Shown in pieces: positions 17,529-26,167 of a stretch of 35,092 nt of DNA; within the stretch, counting starts at the first letter, position 1, and the number at the start of each line of letters is the position of its first letter. The translations under genes and the position numbers were made by a program. The notes beneath the pieces were generated by a model that worked only from the letters and a program-made list of their open reading frames with translations, made no database searches and was not told the origin of the DNA. This DNA comes from Spirochaetales bacterium (GTDB taxonomy: Bacteria > Spirochaetota > JAAYUW01). Location: the NCBI GenBank assembly GCA_012797605.1, contig JAAZOT010000035.1:1-35092 (forward strand), in the 5' to 3' direction.

Positions 17529-19283
17529 ATGAATAAGGGTAAAATTTTACTTCTAATTGGTTTTTTACTTATCTTTGTTGGAGGTTTATTAGCCTATTTT
17601 GTTCAGACCGACTTTGGAAATGTCAGGATAAGAGATTTAAGATTCAACGGACCAAATGGTTCAGTTATGAGTGCTCTTTTGTATATTCCAAAGAATGCGA
17701 CATCAAAAACTCCTGCACCAGCTATACTGGTAGTTCACGGGTACATAAACTCAAGAGAAACGCAGGATGGTTTTGCAATTGAGTACGCTAGGCGGGGATA
17801 TGTTGTGCTTGCCATTGATCAAACAGGGCATGGATATTCAGATCCTCCAGCTTTTGCAAATGGTTTTGGTGGACCTGCTGCCCTTATGTATCTTAGAAGT
17901 CTTGATATTGTTGATAAAAACAATATTGGTATGGAAGGCCATTCGATGGGTGGATGGACAATATTAGCGGCAGCTGCGGTTTTCCCTGATTTTTATAAGT
18001 CAATAGTTCTTGAAGGTTCTTCTACTGGTGCACCATTTGCTAAAGAAGGTGATACCACTTGGCCAAGAAACTGCGCAGTTGTTTTTAGCACGATGGATGA
18101 ATTTAGCCTCTTAATGTGGGGTGTAAAAAAAGGAACTGATGTGCCAAATAGTCCAAAACTTCAAGCTCTCTTTGGTACTTCAGAAAAGATTATTGAGGGG
18201 AAAATATATCAAGATATTAATTTGGGTAATGCAAGAGTTCTTTATCAGCCAAAAACAACTCATCCACAGGACCATATATCTAAAAAAGCAATTGGTTATT
18301 CTATTGATTGGTTTGCAAAAACATTGCAAGGTGGGAAAGATATACCAAGTTCAAATCAAACATGGATATTTAAAGAATTAGGTACATTGTTAGCTTTAAT
18401 TGGTTGTATAATTTTTATTCTTGGCTTTTCACTCTTCTTGCTTTCACTTTCTCCATTTAAAAATAATCAACAAGAAGCCGCTGAATCTAAAGTTAAGTTT
18501 AATATTGTTTATATAATATCTGCTTTGATAAGCATGGCTGTTGCTGTTCTTTCTTATTATTGGACATTTAAGTTAGGAGCTAAAATTTTTAAAGCTTCAT
18601 GGCTTTTCCCTCAAACAATTACAAGTCAGATAATGACCTGGGCATTGTTCAATGGACTTGTTAATCTTGTAATCTTTTTGTTAACTCATTTTATATTCAA
18701 TAAAAAAAATGGAATGGATTGCTATTATTATGGATTCACTAATCAAGAAGGCAAGATACACTTTTTGACAATAATAAATGATTTTCTATTTGCTTTTTTC
18801 AGCATAGCATCTGGATATTTAATGCTTATTTTAGCAGATTATTTTTTCAAGATTGACTTTAGATTCTGGATTATTGCATTAAAGCCTATGTCTATAACTC
18901 ATTTTGGTATATTTTTAAGATATTTGATTCCATTTTTTATCTTCTTCTTCATCTCATCTTTTACTCTCAATGGCTCTATGAGATTACCTACAAAGAAACA
19001 TTGGGTACCATATATTTTAAATATGATTATAATGGCTGGAGCATTTCTCATTTTCTTGTTGGTAGAATATATTCCACTATTTACTAAGGGAATGCTTCTA
19101 ACAGCAACTGAGCCGCTAAATACGATTGTTGCAATACAATTCTTACCTCTTTTGATAATTGCTTCAATCTTTTCAACCTGGTTTTTCAATAGAACCAAAA
19201 GAGTCTATGCAGGAGCTTTTGCTAATGCACTTTTTATAACTTGGTATATTGTTGCGTCTCAAGCGACACAATTCGCAATATAA
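17529..19283 (+). CDS. Alpha/beta hydrolase fused to a multi-helix membrane domain
   Basis: The 584 residues begin with a membrane anchor (about 5-25). An alpha/beta hydrolase domain follows (about 30-270), with the oxyanion region VVHGYIN (His70-Gly71), IDQTGHGYS, and the nucleophile elbow GHSMGG with Ser139. A likely catalytic His lies in HPQDHIS near residue 245. The second half (about 280-584) has roughly eight hydrophobic helices and no motif I recognise. The hydrolase part resembles dienelactone-hydrolase/acyl-esterase types and should lie outside the membrane, just after the anchor. Substrate unknown; membrane lipids or acylated envelope molecules are possible. It is transcribed alone and ends in a strong terminator. 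Confidence 0.85.
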   Translation: MNKGKILLLIGFLLIFVGGLLAYFVQTDFGNVRIRDLRFNGPNGSVMSALLYIPKNATSKTPAPAILVVHGYINSRETQDGFAIEYARRGYVVLAIDQTGHGYSDPPAFANGFGGPAALMYLRSLDIVDKNNIGMEGHSMGGWTILAAAAVFPDFYKSIVLEGSSTGAPFAKEGDTTWPRNCAVVFSTMDEFSLLMWGVKKGTDVPNSPKLQALFGTSEKIIEGKIYQDINLGNARVLYQPKTTHPQDHISKKAIGYSIDWFAKTLQGGKDIPSSNQTWIFKELGTLLALIGCIIFILGFSLFLLSLSPFKNNQQEAAESKVKFNIVYIISALISMAVAVLSYYWTFKLGAKIFKASWLFPQTITSQIMTWALFNGLVNLVIFLLTHFIFNKKNGMDCYYYGFTNQEGKIHFLTIINDFLFAFFSIASGYLMLILADYFFKIDFRFWIIALKPMSITHFGIFLRYLIPFFIFFFISSFTLNGSMRLPTKKHWVPYILNMIIMAGAFLIFLLVEYIPLFTKGMLLTATEPLNTIVAIQFLPLLIIASIFSTWFFNRTKRVYAGAFANALFITWYIVASQATQFAI

Positions 19284-19295
19284 AAGTAAAAAAAT

Positions 19296-19330
19296 AAAAG
19301 GCTATTTCAAGTTTTTGAAATAGCCTTTTT
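19296..19330 (+). terminator. Rho-independent terminator after the alpha/beta hydrolase gene
   Basis: AAAAGGCTATTTCAA (19296-19310) pairs perfectly over 15 bases with TTGAAATAGCCTTTT (19315-19329), with a four-base loop and a T-rich end. It lies 12 bases after the stop codon. The stem core AGGCTAT is shared with the hairpin at 6244. Confidence 0.92.
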
Positions 19331-19681
19331 ATTTTTTGAAAAATAAAAAAATCAATTTATAATAAAACTAAATAAAGAATCAATTGAATCGTAATTAAAA
19401 AATTAAATAAAAAGTAGATAAAAAATAAAAGGAAAATAAAAATAAAATTAAATAGAAAATTAAATAGAAAATAAATATAGAGTTAAATGGAGAATATATA
19501 AAATTAAATCAATGGTGGATAAAAACTTAAATAAAATTTAAATAAAAATTAAATAAAAATAAATGGATAAAGAAGGTATAGAAAAATATATATACAGAAA
19601 ATAAAATATAGAAAATAAAATGTTTAATGAATAAAATAAAGTAAAAAGAATAATAATTTTTGTAAATATTAAAAGGTCAAT
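19331..19681 (+). repeat. Gene-free, C-poor low-complexity stretch
   Basis: About 350 bases of degenerate A-rich sequence with recurring words such as TAAATAGAAAAT and AAATAAAAATT, and stops in every frame. The plus strand has only about ten C residues but several times more G, so there is a strong strand asymmetry. The same AATAGAAA word appears in the gap at 4214-4254. I see no promoter or RNA structure beyond an AAAGG ribosome site at the right end. Confidence 0.55.
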
Positions 19682-20788
19682 ATGAGTAATTGTATGAAAA
19701 AAAAATATTACAGCATTATTATTTTAGCGATTTTGTTTATTTTATTGGTTTTAAGTATAGAACTTATTTTTTCAAAAAACTTTTACATAAATAAAAACAA
19801 TAGATTCTTGTTTTCAAACAAATTTAGTAGTTTTGAGATACGCCAATTTATAAAATTTTATAGTATATATATAAATGGCTTTTTTAAGAACAATAATTTT
19901 GCTTTTAGTAAAATTGAAGAACAAAACCTTTATTTAATAATAAGTAAAGAAAGTTTTGATGATTTTCAAAAAGATAATCTATTTTTAAAAGCTTTTATCT
20001 TACAATTAGGAAAAAATAAAAAATATTTAAAAAGAATCATTGATATTTCAAAGATTGAAAATATTGAATATAGATATATCTTTGGATTAAATTCAGTTTT
20101 AATTAATGGCAAAGGTTCATTTAGTGATAAAAATTCAAAGATTGCTGTGGTTAACAAAAATAATAATAATGATGATAATTTATTTATTGAAAATCTTTAT
20201 AAATACTTGATTTTAACTTATCATAAGCATCTTATATACTCTAACCTTTCAGATGAGTTAAAAACTTTATTCAATATAAAATCTGGAATAATTCCATATA
20301 AAAATGAAAAATATAATGAAATGGTTGTAGAGTTTAATTATCTTAAATTTTTAATAAATTCTATCGAGTCTTTTTATAGATTTATTTTGTCAAATAAAAA
20401 TTTAGTAGATAATACGGATTATCGCAATTTTGTGCTTTTTATTTCAAAAGATAAAACTATTAAAGATAAAAATCTAATGATAACTGATGATATAATAAAA
20501 AAGTTTATTTTTCTATATGATAGCAAGAAGAATGATAGCAAGAAGATTTCATATAATAGCTTCGATGATTTTTATGTCGATTTAATAACCGAAAATTTCG
20601 AATTAAATGAAGAGATTAAAATTATTGTTCAGAATAAATTCATAGTAAATATTATAAGAGAATATGGCTTCGTTAAATTCAAAAAGTTTATTTACATCTT
20701 GTACAATAATAAAATAGATGGTATTACTAAAATTTTTGAAATAAATTTTGGGCTAACTTTTAAAGATTTTCTTAATACTCTATTTTAA
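19682..20788 (+). CDS. Exported or membrane-anchored protein of unknown function
   Basis: The 368 residues start MSNCMKKKYY and have one strong hydrophobic segment (about 11-30), so it is a signal anchor or uncleaved signal. The rest is rich in Lys, Asn, Ile, Phe and Tyr, with little that looks conserved. The C-terminal 60 residues (IIREYGFVKFKKFIYIL, then FGLTFKDFLNTLF) resemble the end of peptidase-MA-like gluzincin domains, and a central ILTYHKHLIY sits where their HExxH site would be, but without that motif. It may be a non-catalytic relative; this is a weak inference. AT-rich non-coding DNA flanks it on both sides. An AAAGG ribosome site supports the ATG at 19682. Confidence 0.65.
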   Translation: MSNCMKKKYYSIIILAILFILLVLSIELIFSKNFYINKNNRFLFSNKFSSFEIRQFIKFYSIYINGFFKNNNFAFSKIEEQNLYLIISKESFDDFQKDNLFLKAFILQLGKNKKYLKRIIDISKIENIEYRYIFGLNSVLINGKGSFSDKNSKIAVVNKNNNNDDNLFIENLYKYLILTYHKHLIYSNLSDELKTLFNIKSGIIPYKNEKYNEMVVEFNYLKFLINSIESFYRFILSNKNLVDNTDYRNFVLFISKDKTIKDKNLMITDDIIKKFIFLYDSKKNDSKKISYNSFDDFYVDLITENFELNEEIKIIVQNKFIVNIIREYGFVKFKKFIYILYNNKIDGITKIFEINFGLTFKDFLNTLF

Positions 20789-20941
20789 ACTGACATTCAT
20801 ATTAAAAAATTAATTAGTATATTTATAATTTTTATATTTTTTGCTTTCTTGAAAAGTTTAATTTTTAATAATACATTGTATTTCTTAGCATATTATATTT
20901 TTTTTTATTTTCTAAATAATCTTGATTTTAATCTAAAAGAG

Positions 20942-20947
20942 TATAAT
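20942..20947 (+). promoter_or_regulatory. -10 element of the purine operon promoter
   Basis: A perfect TATAAT lies 16 bases before the first base of the riboswitch aptamer, so transcription would start at about 20954 and the leader would contain the whole aptamer. No good -35 is found at 16-18 bases; TTGATT at 20922-20927 is only 14 bases away. The sequence between the previous stop (20788) and here shows nothing else. Confidence 0.5.
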
Positions 20948-20963
20948 ATTTTATTGAGTTAAT

Positions 20964-21032
20964 CTTCCATATAATCCTGAAAATTGGTTCGGGAGTTTCT
21001 ACCAGTAGACCATAATCTACTGACTATGGAAG
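20964..21032 (+). promoter_or_regulatory. Guanine-class purine riboswitch aptamer
   Basis: The three-way junction is fully canonical. P1 is CTTCCATA (20964-20971) with TATGGAAG (21025-21032), eight perfect pairs. J1/2 is TATAATC, P2 is CCTGAA with TTCGGG, J2/3 is AGTTTCTACC, P3 is CAGTAGA with TCTACTG, and J3/1 is ACTATG. The ligand-specifying base (position 74 in the xpt numbering) is C at 21024, which indicates guanine/hypoxanthine; adenine switches have U. L2 ends in GG and L3 starts with CC, which keeps the loop-loop pairing, but L2 is one base shorter and L3 slightly longer than usual. It precedes purL and should lower purine synthesis when guanine is plentiful. Confidence 0.95.
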
Positions 21033-21207
21033 CATTGGATTTTCTCTATTTTTTATCCTTTCTTCTTCATAGAAGAAGTAAAATTTTCCTCCTTCGCATA
21101 TAAAATTTAATGCTTCGACTATTATAAAACTCCCGATTCCAATTTATAAAATTAAAAATTATTTAATTTTTTCTTTTAATCCTTTTTTATATTAATGGAG
21201 GCTCTAT
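21033..21207 (+). promoter_or_regulatory. Riboswitch expression platform and purL leader
   Basis: Two downstream segments can pair back into the aptamer. AATGCTTC (21109-21116) complements GAAGCATT (21029-21036), which includes the 3' strand of P1. AAACTCCCGATTCCAATTT (21127-21145) complements AAATTGGTTCGGGAGTTT (20981-20998), the L2/P2/J2-3 region, over 17 bases with one small internal loop. The two pairings are nested and could form together. A separate hairpin is CTTCTTC (21062-21068) with GAAGAAG (21072-21078). An all-A/T hairpin (21149-21169) is followed by a T-rich tract. CCTCC at 21088-21092 could cover the purL GGAGG. Which of these switches expression is not clear. Confidence 0.65.
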
Positions 21208-24200
21208 TTGAATATCAAACTTTTTATTGAAAAGAAAAAAGAAGTCAGTGTTGAAGCAGAAAGTTTAAAACATCAGCTTAAAGAATTTTTACATATTAAA
21301 AATGTTGAAGATCTAAGGATATTTACACTTTATCATGTGACTTTCCCTTATCAAATAGATATCAAAGAAGCAAAAAATTATCTTATTTCTTCACTTACAG
21401 AAAAAATGGCTGAGGATTATTATTTCGATAAACTTCCAGAAAAGATCAATAACTTTGCAGTATTTTCAGTTTCTCTTTTGCCAGGACAATATGATCAGAA
21501 AGCAGATTCTGCAGCAAGTTGTATAACCTTAGTTAGCCAAATTGAAAATGTCACTGTAAAAACAGCAAAGGTCTATTGTGTCTTTGGAAAATTAAATGAA
21601 TCAGAAAAAGATACAATTAAAAATTACCTTGTTAATCCTGTTGATTCTTATCTTATAGATATTGAAGAGTTTGGTAAAGATGATTTTATCGACTTTTCTA
21701 TAAATCAAATGAATTGCGAAAATAAAAAAACTTTTGAACTAAAAAAAGAAAAAGAAAATAAAAAAGAAGATAAAAAAGAAAATCTGTCTGAATATCCTAT
21801 TTTAAAAGTTGAAAGGGATTCAGATTTTTCTAGTATAATACTAAATTACAATCTTACAATAAATGAGCAGGATTTAAGGTTTATTTATGATGAATATAAA
21901 AAAGAGAAAAGATTTCCCAATCTTGTAGAATTAAAAATTTTAGATACCTATTGGTCTGATCATTGTAGACATACTACCTTTAATACACTGTTAGAAATTG
22001 AAAATATTAATAGTAAAAACTGCGAAGAATTAAAACTTAATGATCCAAGATACAGCACATATAAAAATTATATTAAATTGAGATTTGATGAAGAAGCTAA
22101 ATTTAGAGAATCAGAAAATACGAACAATAAATTTACATTAATGGAACTTGCGACATTTTATGCCAAATACTTAAAAAGAATTGGAAATCTTAGTGATGTT
22201 GAGGATTCTGATGAGAATAATGCATGCAGTATTGAAATTACTGATAAAAAAAATCAAAAATGGTTAATCGAATTTAAAAACGAAACTCATAATCATCCAA
22301 CTGAAATTGAACCTTTTGGCGGAGCTTCTACATGCATAGGTGGTTGCATAAGAGATCCTCTATCTTCAAGAGCTTATGTATTTGGGGCTATGAGGGTTAG
22401 TGGTAGTGCAGATCCAAATCAATCCGTCGAGCAAACCATAAAGGGAAAACTTCCCCAAAGGAAGATAACCACATTCGCAGCCAAAGGTTTTTCATCTTAC
22501 GGAAATCAGATAGGTCTTGCAACAGCTTCTGTCATTGAACTATATCATGAAAGATATGTAGCTAAAAGACTCGAAGCTGGTGCTGTTATTGGAGCTACGC
22601 TTAAAGAAAATGTCATTCGAAAAAGACCAAAACCAGGCAATATAGTTATGCTTGTAGGAGGAAGGACTGGAAGAGATGGTATTGGTGGTGCGACTGGTTC
22701 TTCAAAGGATCATAATGAAACATCTATTAACTTTGCTTCAAGTGAAGTTCAAAAAGGAAATCCAGTTATTGAAAGAAAATTGCAAAGATTTTTATCAAAT
22801 CCAAAAGTTAGTAAGCTTATCTTGAAATGCAATGATTTTGGGGCTGGTGGAGTTGCTGTAGCTGTTGGAGAACTTGCAAAAGGTTTATACATTTATCTTG
22901 ATAGGATTCCATTGAAGTATAGAGGATTAAAACCAGATGAAATTATCTTATCTGAATCTCAGGAAAGAATGGCATGTGTTATAGATAAAGACAATTTAAA
23001 TAAATTTATTGAATACGCTATTGAAGAAGATTTAGAAGCAACATATATTGCAGATGTTGTTGATGAAGACTATGTCACTTTTTACTACAAAGATAAAGTT
23101 ATATCGAAGATTTCACGGGATTTACTTGATTCCAAAGGTGCTGCAAGATACGCTAGTGTTAGTTTTGAAAAATTTTCTATTGAAAATGTAAAAAAATATT
23201 TTGAAAGCTATAATAGTATTAATACAAAAGATTTACTTAAAAAGTTGAATATTGCTCTTCAAATTGGTATGAATCAGATGTTTGATAGTACAATTGGTGG
23301 GTTTACTTTAATTTTGCCTATGGGAGGCAAATATCAGCTTTCACCTGCAGAAGGCGTTGCTTATGCCCTTCCAGAAATATATAATGCCGAAAGTGGCAAA
23401 GCGGTTTTAATGACTATGGGTTTTGATCCCTATTTATTAGAAGCGAATCCTTATGTCGGAGCATATTATTCAATAATAGAGTCTGTTACAAAAATTGCAG
23501 CACTTGGAGGAGATTTTTCAAAAGTTAGACTTTCACTTCAAGAATATTTTGGTAAAACTACTTCACCTAAAAAATGGGGGGTAGTAACTTCTGCAATGCT
23601 TGGAGCTTTGCAGGCAGAAATGGATCTTGGAATACCAGCTATAGGTGGTAAAGATAGCATGTCTGGAACATTTAAAGATATAGATGTGCCTCCAACTTTA
23701 ATCTCCTTTGCAGTTACAGTTGAAGATGAAGAAAAAGTCGTCCCTTCTTGTTTTATAAAACCAGGTAATTTGGTTTATCTCCTTTGTGCTCCATTAAAAG
23801 AAGATATGCTACTTGATATTGAAATATTAAAAGAAAATCTTAGTTTTTTTAAATTCCTTGTTGATGAAAAATGTGTAATTTCAGCAAGAACAGTGAGAAG
23901 TTATTCGATTAATGAGACTTTAATTAAAAGCAGTTTTGGTAATAAAATAGGCTTTGCTTTTGACCAAAATTTTAATCTTGAAAATGCTTCTGACAATATT
24001 TTAACTACTGAAGATAAAAAAAATCTTGGAGATAAAATTAATAGAATAATAAATGCAAGATATGGCTCAATAATTTTTGAAACTGAATTAAAAGAAGATC
24101 AGTTATTCTTAAAATATACAGAGTTTAAGAAGAATTTTTATAATAAAAATAAAACTAACAAAGAAGATAAAATTAATTTTGAAGAATATTTAAAAACTAA

Positions 24201-25365
24201 TTTTGATTTAAAAGTTTTATATCTTGGTAAAACATTAGAAAATAAAGAAATAGAAGTAATTGAAACATACAATGAAAAGCAGTATGCAAAAGATGAATTT
24301 GAAAGATTTACAATTCAAAAATATTCTATAGATGAATTAGTAGAAACAGCAAATGAGCCTCTTAAAGATGTCTTTCCCATTGAACCAGAAATATCATATG
24401 ATTATAATATTGATGAACTGAAAAAGTTTATAAAAAATGAAAGTTCAATTGAAAAAATTTTAAGTAATGAAATTACAAAAAATGAAAGTGCAATAAAAGA
24501 TATTTTAAGCGCAGAAAGTATAGCTAAGGAAAATGTAAAATACCTAAATAAAAATATAAATCTTAAAAAAAGGCCAAAAGCTTTAATTTTAGTTTTTAGT
24601 GGAACAAACTGTGAATTTGATACATCAAGAGCATTTAATAAGGCTGGAGCTAATACAGAGATATTCATAATAAAAACACTAAATAAAGATTTGCTAAACG
24701 AATCAATTGAGAGTTGTTCAAAGAAGATATTACAGAGTCAAATAATATGTTTGCCTGGTGGATTTTCAATGGGTGATGAACCAGATGGTAGTGGTAAATT
24801 TATTGCATCTTTTCTAAGAACAAATAAAATTAAAGATTCAATCGAAAAGCATCTTGAAAAGAAAAATCTGATACTTGGTATTTGCAATGGTTTTCAAGCA
24901 CTTTTAAAATCAGGGCTTCTTCCATATGGTAAAATTGCGGAAAGTAAGGAAGATGATCCGACTTTGGTTCAGAATCTTATTGGATCACATGTTTCAAGAT
25001 TTGTTTATTGTAAAGTATTACCCAATAAATCACCTTGGCATATTTTAACTGATTTTGATAAAACTTATTTTATACCTGTTTCACATGGAGAGGGAAGATT
25101 CTACGCTTCTAAAGAGGTTTGTAAAAATCTTTTTTATAACAATCAGGTTTCTTCGATATATGTTACAGAAGATGGAAACCCAGCAATAGATTTTCCATAT
25201 AATCCAAATGGTTCTAGTTATTCTATCGAATCAATTATTAGTACTGATGGACTAGTACTTGGTAAAATGGGGCATAGTGAAAGAGTTGTAGAGGGGAGGA
25301 TAAAAAACTGTCCAGGTGTGGCTAGGGAACCTATATTTGAATCGGCAATGAACTATTTTAGTTAG
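21208..25365 (+). CDS. purL: Phosphoribosylformylglycinamidine synthase, single-chain (PurL with fused PurQ)
   Basis: The enzyme makes FGAM from FGAR, ATP and glutamine (step 4 of purine synthesis). The start is TTG at 21208, six bases after GGAGG; the ATG at 21194 is out of frame. Order: a PurS-like N-terminal region, a Lys/Glu-rich linker (about 172-193), the synthetase core with SDHCRHTTFN and KNETHNHPTEIEPFGGAST, a second AIRS-like half, another charged linker, then a class I glutaminase domain from about 1115. That last part has LGICNGFQ with nucleophile Cys1226 and MGHSERVVEG with His1356 and Glu1358. The sequence style follows the long clostridial/streptococcal type. At 1385 residues it is somewhat longer than usual because of the linkers. 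First gene of the operon. Confidence 0.96.
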   Translation: MNIKLFIEKKKEVSVEAESLKHQLKEFLHIKNVEDLRIFTLYHVTFPYQIDIKEAKNYLISSLTEKMAEDYYFDKLPEKINNFAVFSVSLLPGQYDQKADSAASCITLVSQIENVTVKTAKVYCVFGKLNESEKDTIKNYLVNPVDSYLIDIEEFGKDDFIDFSINQMNCENKKTFELKKEKENKKEDKKENLSEYPILKVERDSDFSSIILNYNLTINEQDLRFIYDEYKKEKRFPNLVELKILDTYWSDHCRHTTFNTLLEIENINSKNCEELKLNDPRYSTYKNYIKLRFDEEAKFRESENTNNKFTLMELATFYAKYLKRIGNLSDVEDSDENNACSIEITDKKNQKWLIEFKNETHNHPTEIEPFGGASTCIGGCIRDPLSSRAYVFGAMRVSGSADPNQSVEQTIKGKLPQRKITTFAAKGFSSYGNQIGLATASVIELYHERYVAKRLEAGAVIGATLKENVIRKRPKPGNIVMLVGGRTGRDGIGGATGSSKDHNETSINFASSEVQKGNPVIERKLQRFLSNPKVSKLILKCNDFGAGGVAVAVGELAKGLYIYLDRIPLKYRGLKPDEIILSESQERMACVIDKDNLNKFIEYAIEEDLEATYIADVVDEDYVTFYYKDKVISKISRDLLDSKGAARYASVSFEKFSIENVKKYFESYNSINTKDLLKKLNIALQIGMNQMFDSTIGGFTLILPMGGKYQLSPAEGVAYALPEIYNAESGKAVLMTMGFDPYLLEANPYVGAYYSIIESVTKIAALGGDFSKVRLSLQEYFGKTTSPKKWGVVTSAMLGALQAEMDLGIPAIGGKDSMSGTFKDIDVPPTLISFAVTVEDEEKVVPSCFIKPGNLVYLLCAPLKEDMLLDIEILKENLSFFKFLVDEKCVISARTVRSYSINETLIKSSFGNKIGFAFDQNFNLENASDNILTTEDKKNLGDKINRIINARYGSIIFETELKEDQLFLKYTEFKKNFYNKNKTNKEDKINFEEYLKTNFDLKVLYLGKTLENKEIEVIETYNEKQYAKDEFERFTIQKYSIDELVETANEPLKDVFPIEPEISYDYNIDELKKFIKNESSIEKILSNEITKNESAIKDILSAESIAKENVKYLNKNINLKKRPKALILVFSGTNCEFDTSRAFNKAGANTEIFIIKTLNKDLLNESIESCSKKILQSQIICLPGGFSMGDEPDGSGKFIASFLRTNKIKDSIEKHLEKKNLILGICNGFQALLKSGLLPYGKIAESKEDDPTLVQNLIGSHVSRFVYCKVLPNKSPWHILTDFDKTYFIPVSHGEGRFYASKEVCKNLFYNNQVSSIYVTEDGNPAIDFPYNPNGSSYSIESIISTDGLVLGKMGHSERVVEGRIKNCPGVAREPIFESAMNYFS

Positions 25366-25453
25366 ATAATTTTTTTGACTTTTATTATTAAAAAAACTTC
25401 ATAATTTTTGAAAAGATTAAAATAAAAAAAAATCAAAAAAAGAAGGAGTAAAT

Positions 25454-26167
25454 GTGGAAAAAGATTTAAAAATGCTATATGAAGGTAAGGCAAAGAAGGT
25501 ATATGAATATGATAAGGATAAGGTTGTTATCTATTATAAGGATGATGCGACTGCTTTTGATGGTTTAAAAAAAGCACAGATTGAAAGTAAAGGAATTTTA
25601 AATAATCTTATCAGTAGTGCATTATTTGAAGATTTAAACAAAAAAAACATCCCCACACATTTTATTAAAAGACTAGATGAAAGAAGTCAGCTTTGTTATA
25701 AGACAAAGATAATTCCTCTTGAAGTCATAGTAAGGAATGTTGCAGCAGGCAGTATGGCTAAAAGGTATGGAATTGAAGAAGGTACAGCTCTAAAAGAGGT
25801 TGTTTATGAACTTTCATATAAAAATGATGAGCTTCATGATCCTTTGATAAATGATTATCATGTTCTTGCATTAGGAATTGCGACAAGGGATCAGCTTGAT
25901 ATAATTTACTCTATTGCAAAAAAGGTAAATGAGATTTTGTTAGATAATTTCAAAAAGGTTGGTATTAAAATTATAGATTTTAAGCTTGAATTTGGGATTT
26001 ATAATGAAAAAATCTTACTTTCTGATGAAATTTCTCCAGATACATGTAGATTATGGGATGCAAAAACCAATGAGAAGTTAGATAAAGATAGGTTTAGAAG
26101 AGATCTTGGAAATGTTGTTGAAGCTTATGAGGAAATCTTAAAAAGGTTGGGGATAAATAGAGAATGA
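25454..26167 (+). CDS. purC: SAICAR synthetase
   Basis: The enzyme condenses CAIR with aspartate (step 7 of the purine pathway). Its 237 residues start at GTG 25454, after GAAGGAG. Motifs: [13 protein letters not shown] (ATP site), [27 protein letters not shown] and [13 protein letters not shown], all diagnostic. The stop overlaps the purF ATG as ATGA, so translation is coupled. An 88-base spacer separates it from purL. Confidence 0.97.
   Translation: MEKDLKMLYEGKAKKVYEYDKDKVVIYYKDDATAFDGLKKAQIESKGILNNLISSALFEDLNKKNIPTHFIKRLDERSQLCYKTKIIPLEVIVRNVAAGSMAKRYGIEEGTALKEVVYELSYKNDELHDPLINDYHVLALGIATRDQLDIIYSIAKKVNEILLDNFKKVGIKIIDFKLEFGIYNEKILLSDEISPDTCRLWDAKTNEKLDKDRFRRDLGNVVEAYEEILKRLGINRE

Noticed and set aside
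21062-21078. CTTCTTC/GAAGAAG hairpin as the riboswitch terminator
   Set aside because: No T tract follows it (TAAAATTTTCC), so it is not an intrinsic terminator by itself.
21194-21207. ATG inside the ribosome site of purL as a possible start
   Set aside because: It is 14 bases before the TTG, so out of frame, and overlaps the GGAGG itself; the TTG at 21208 has correct spacing and opens the PurS-like domain.
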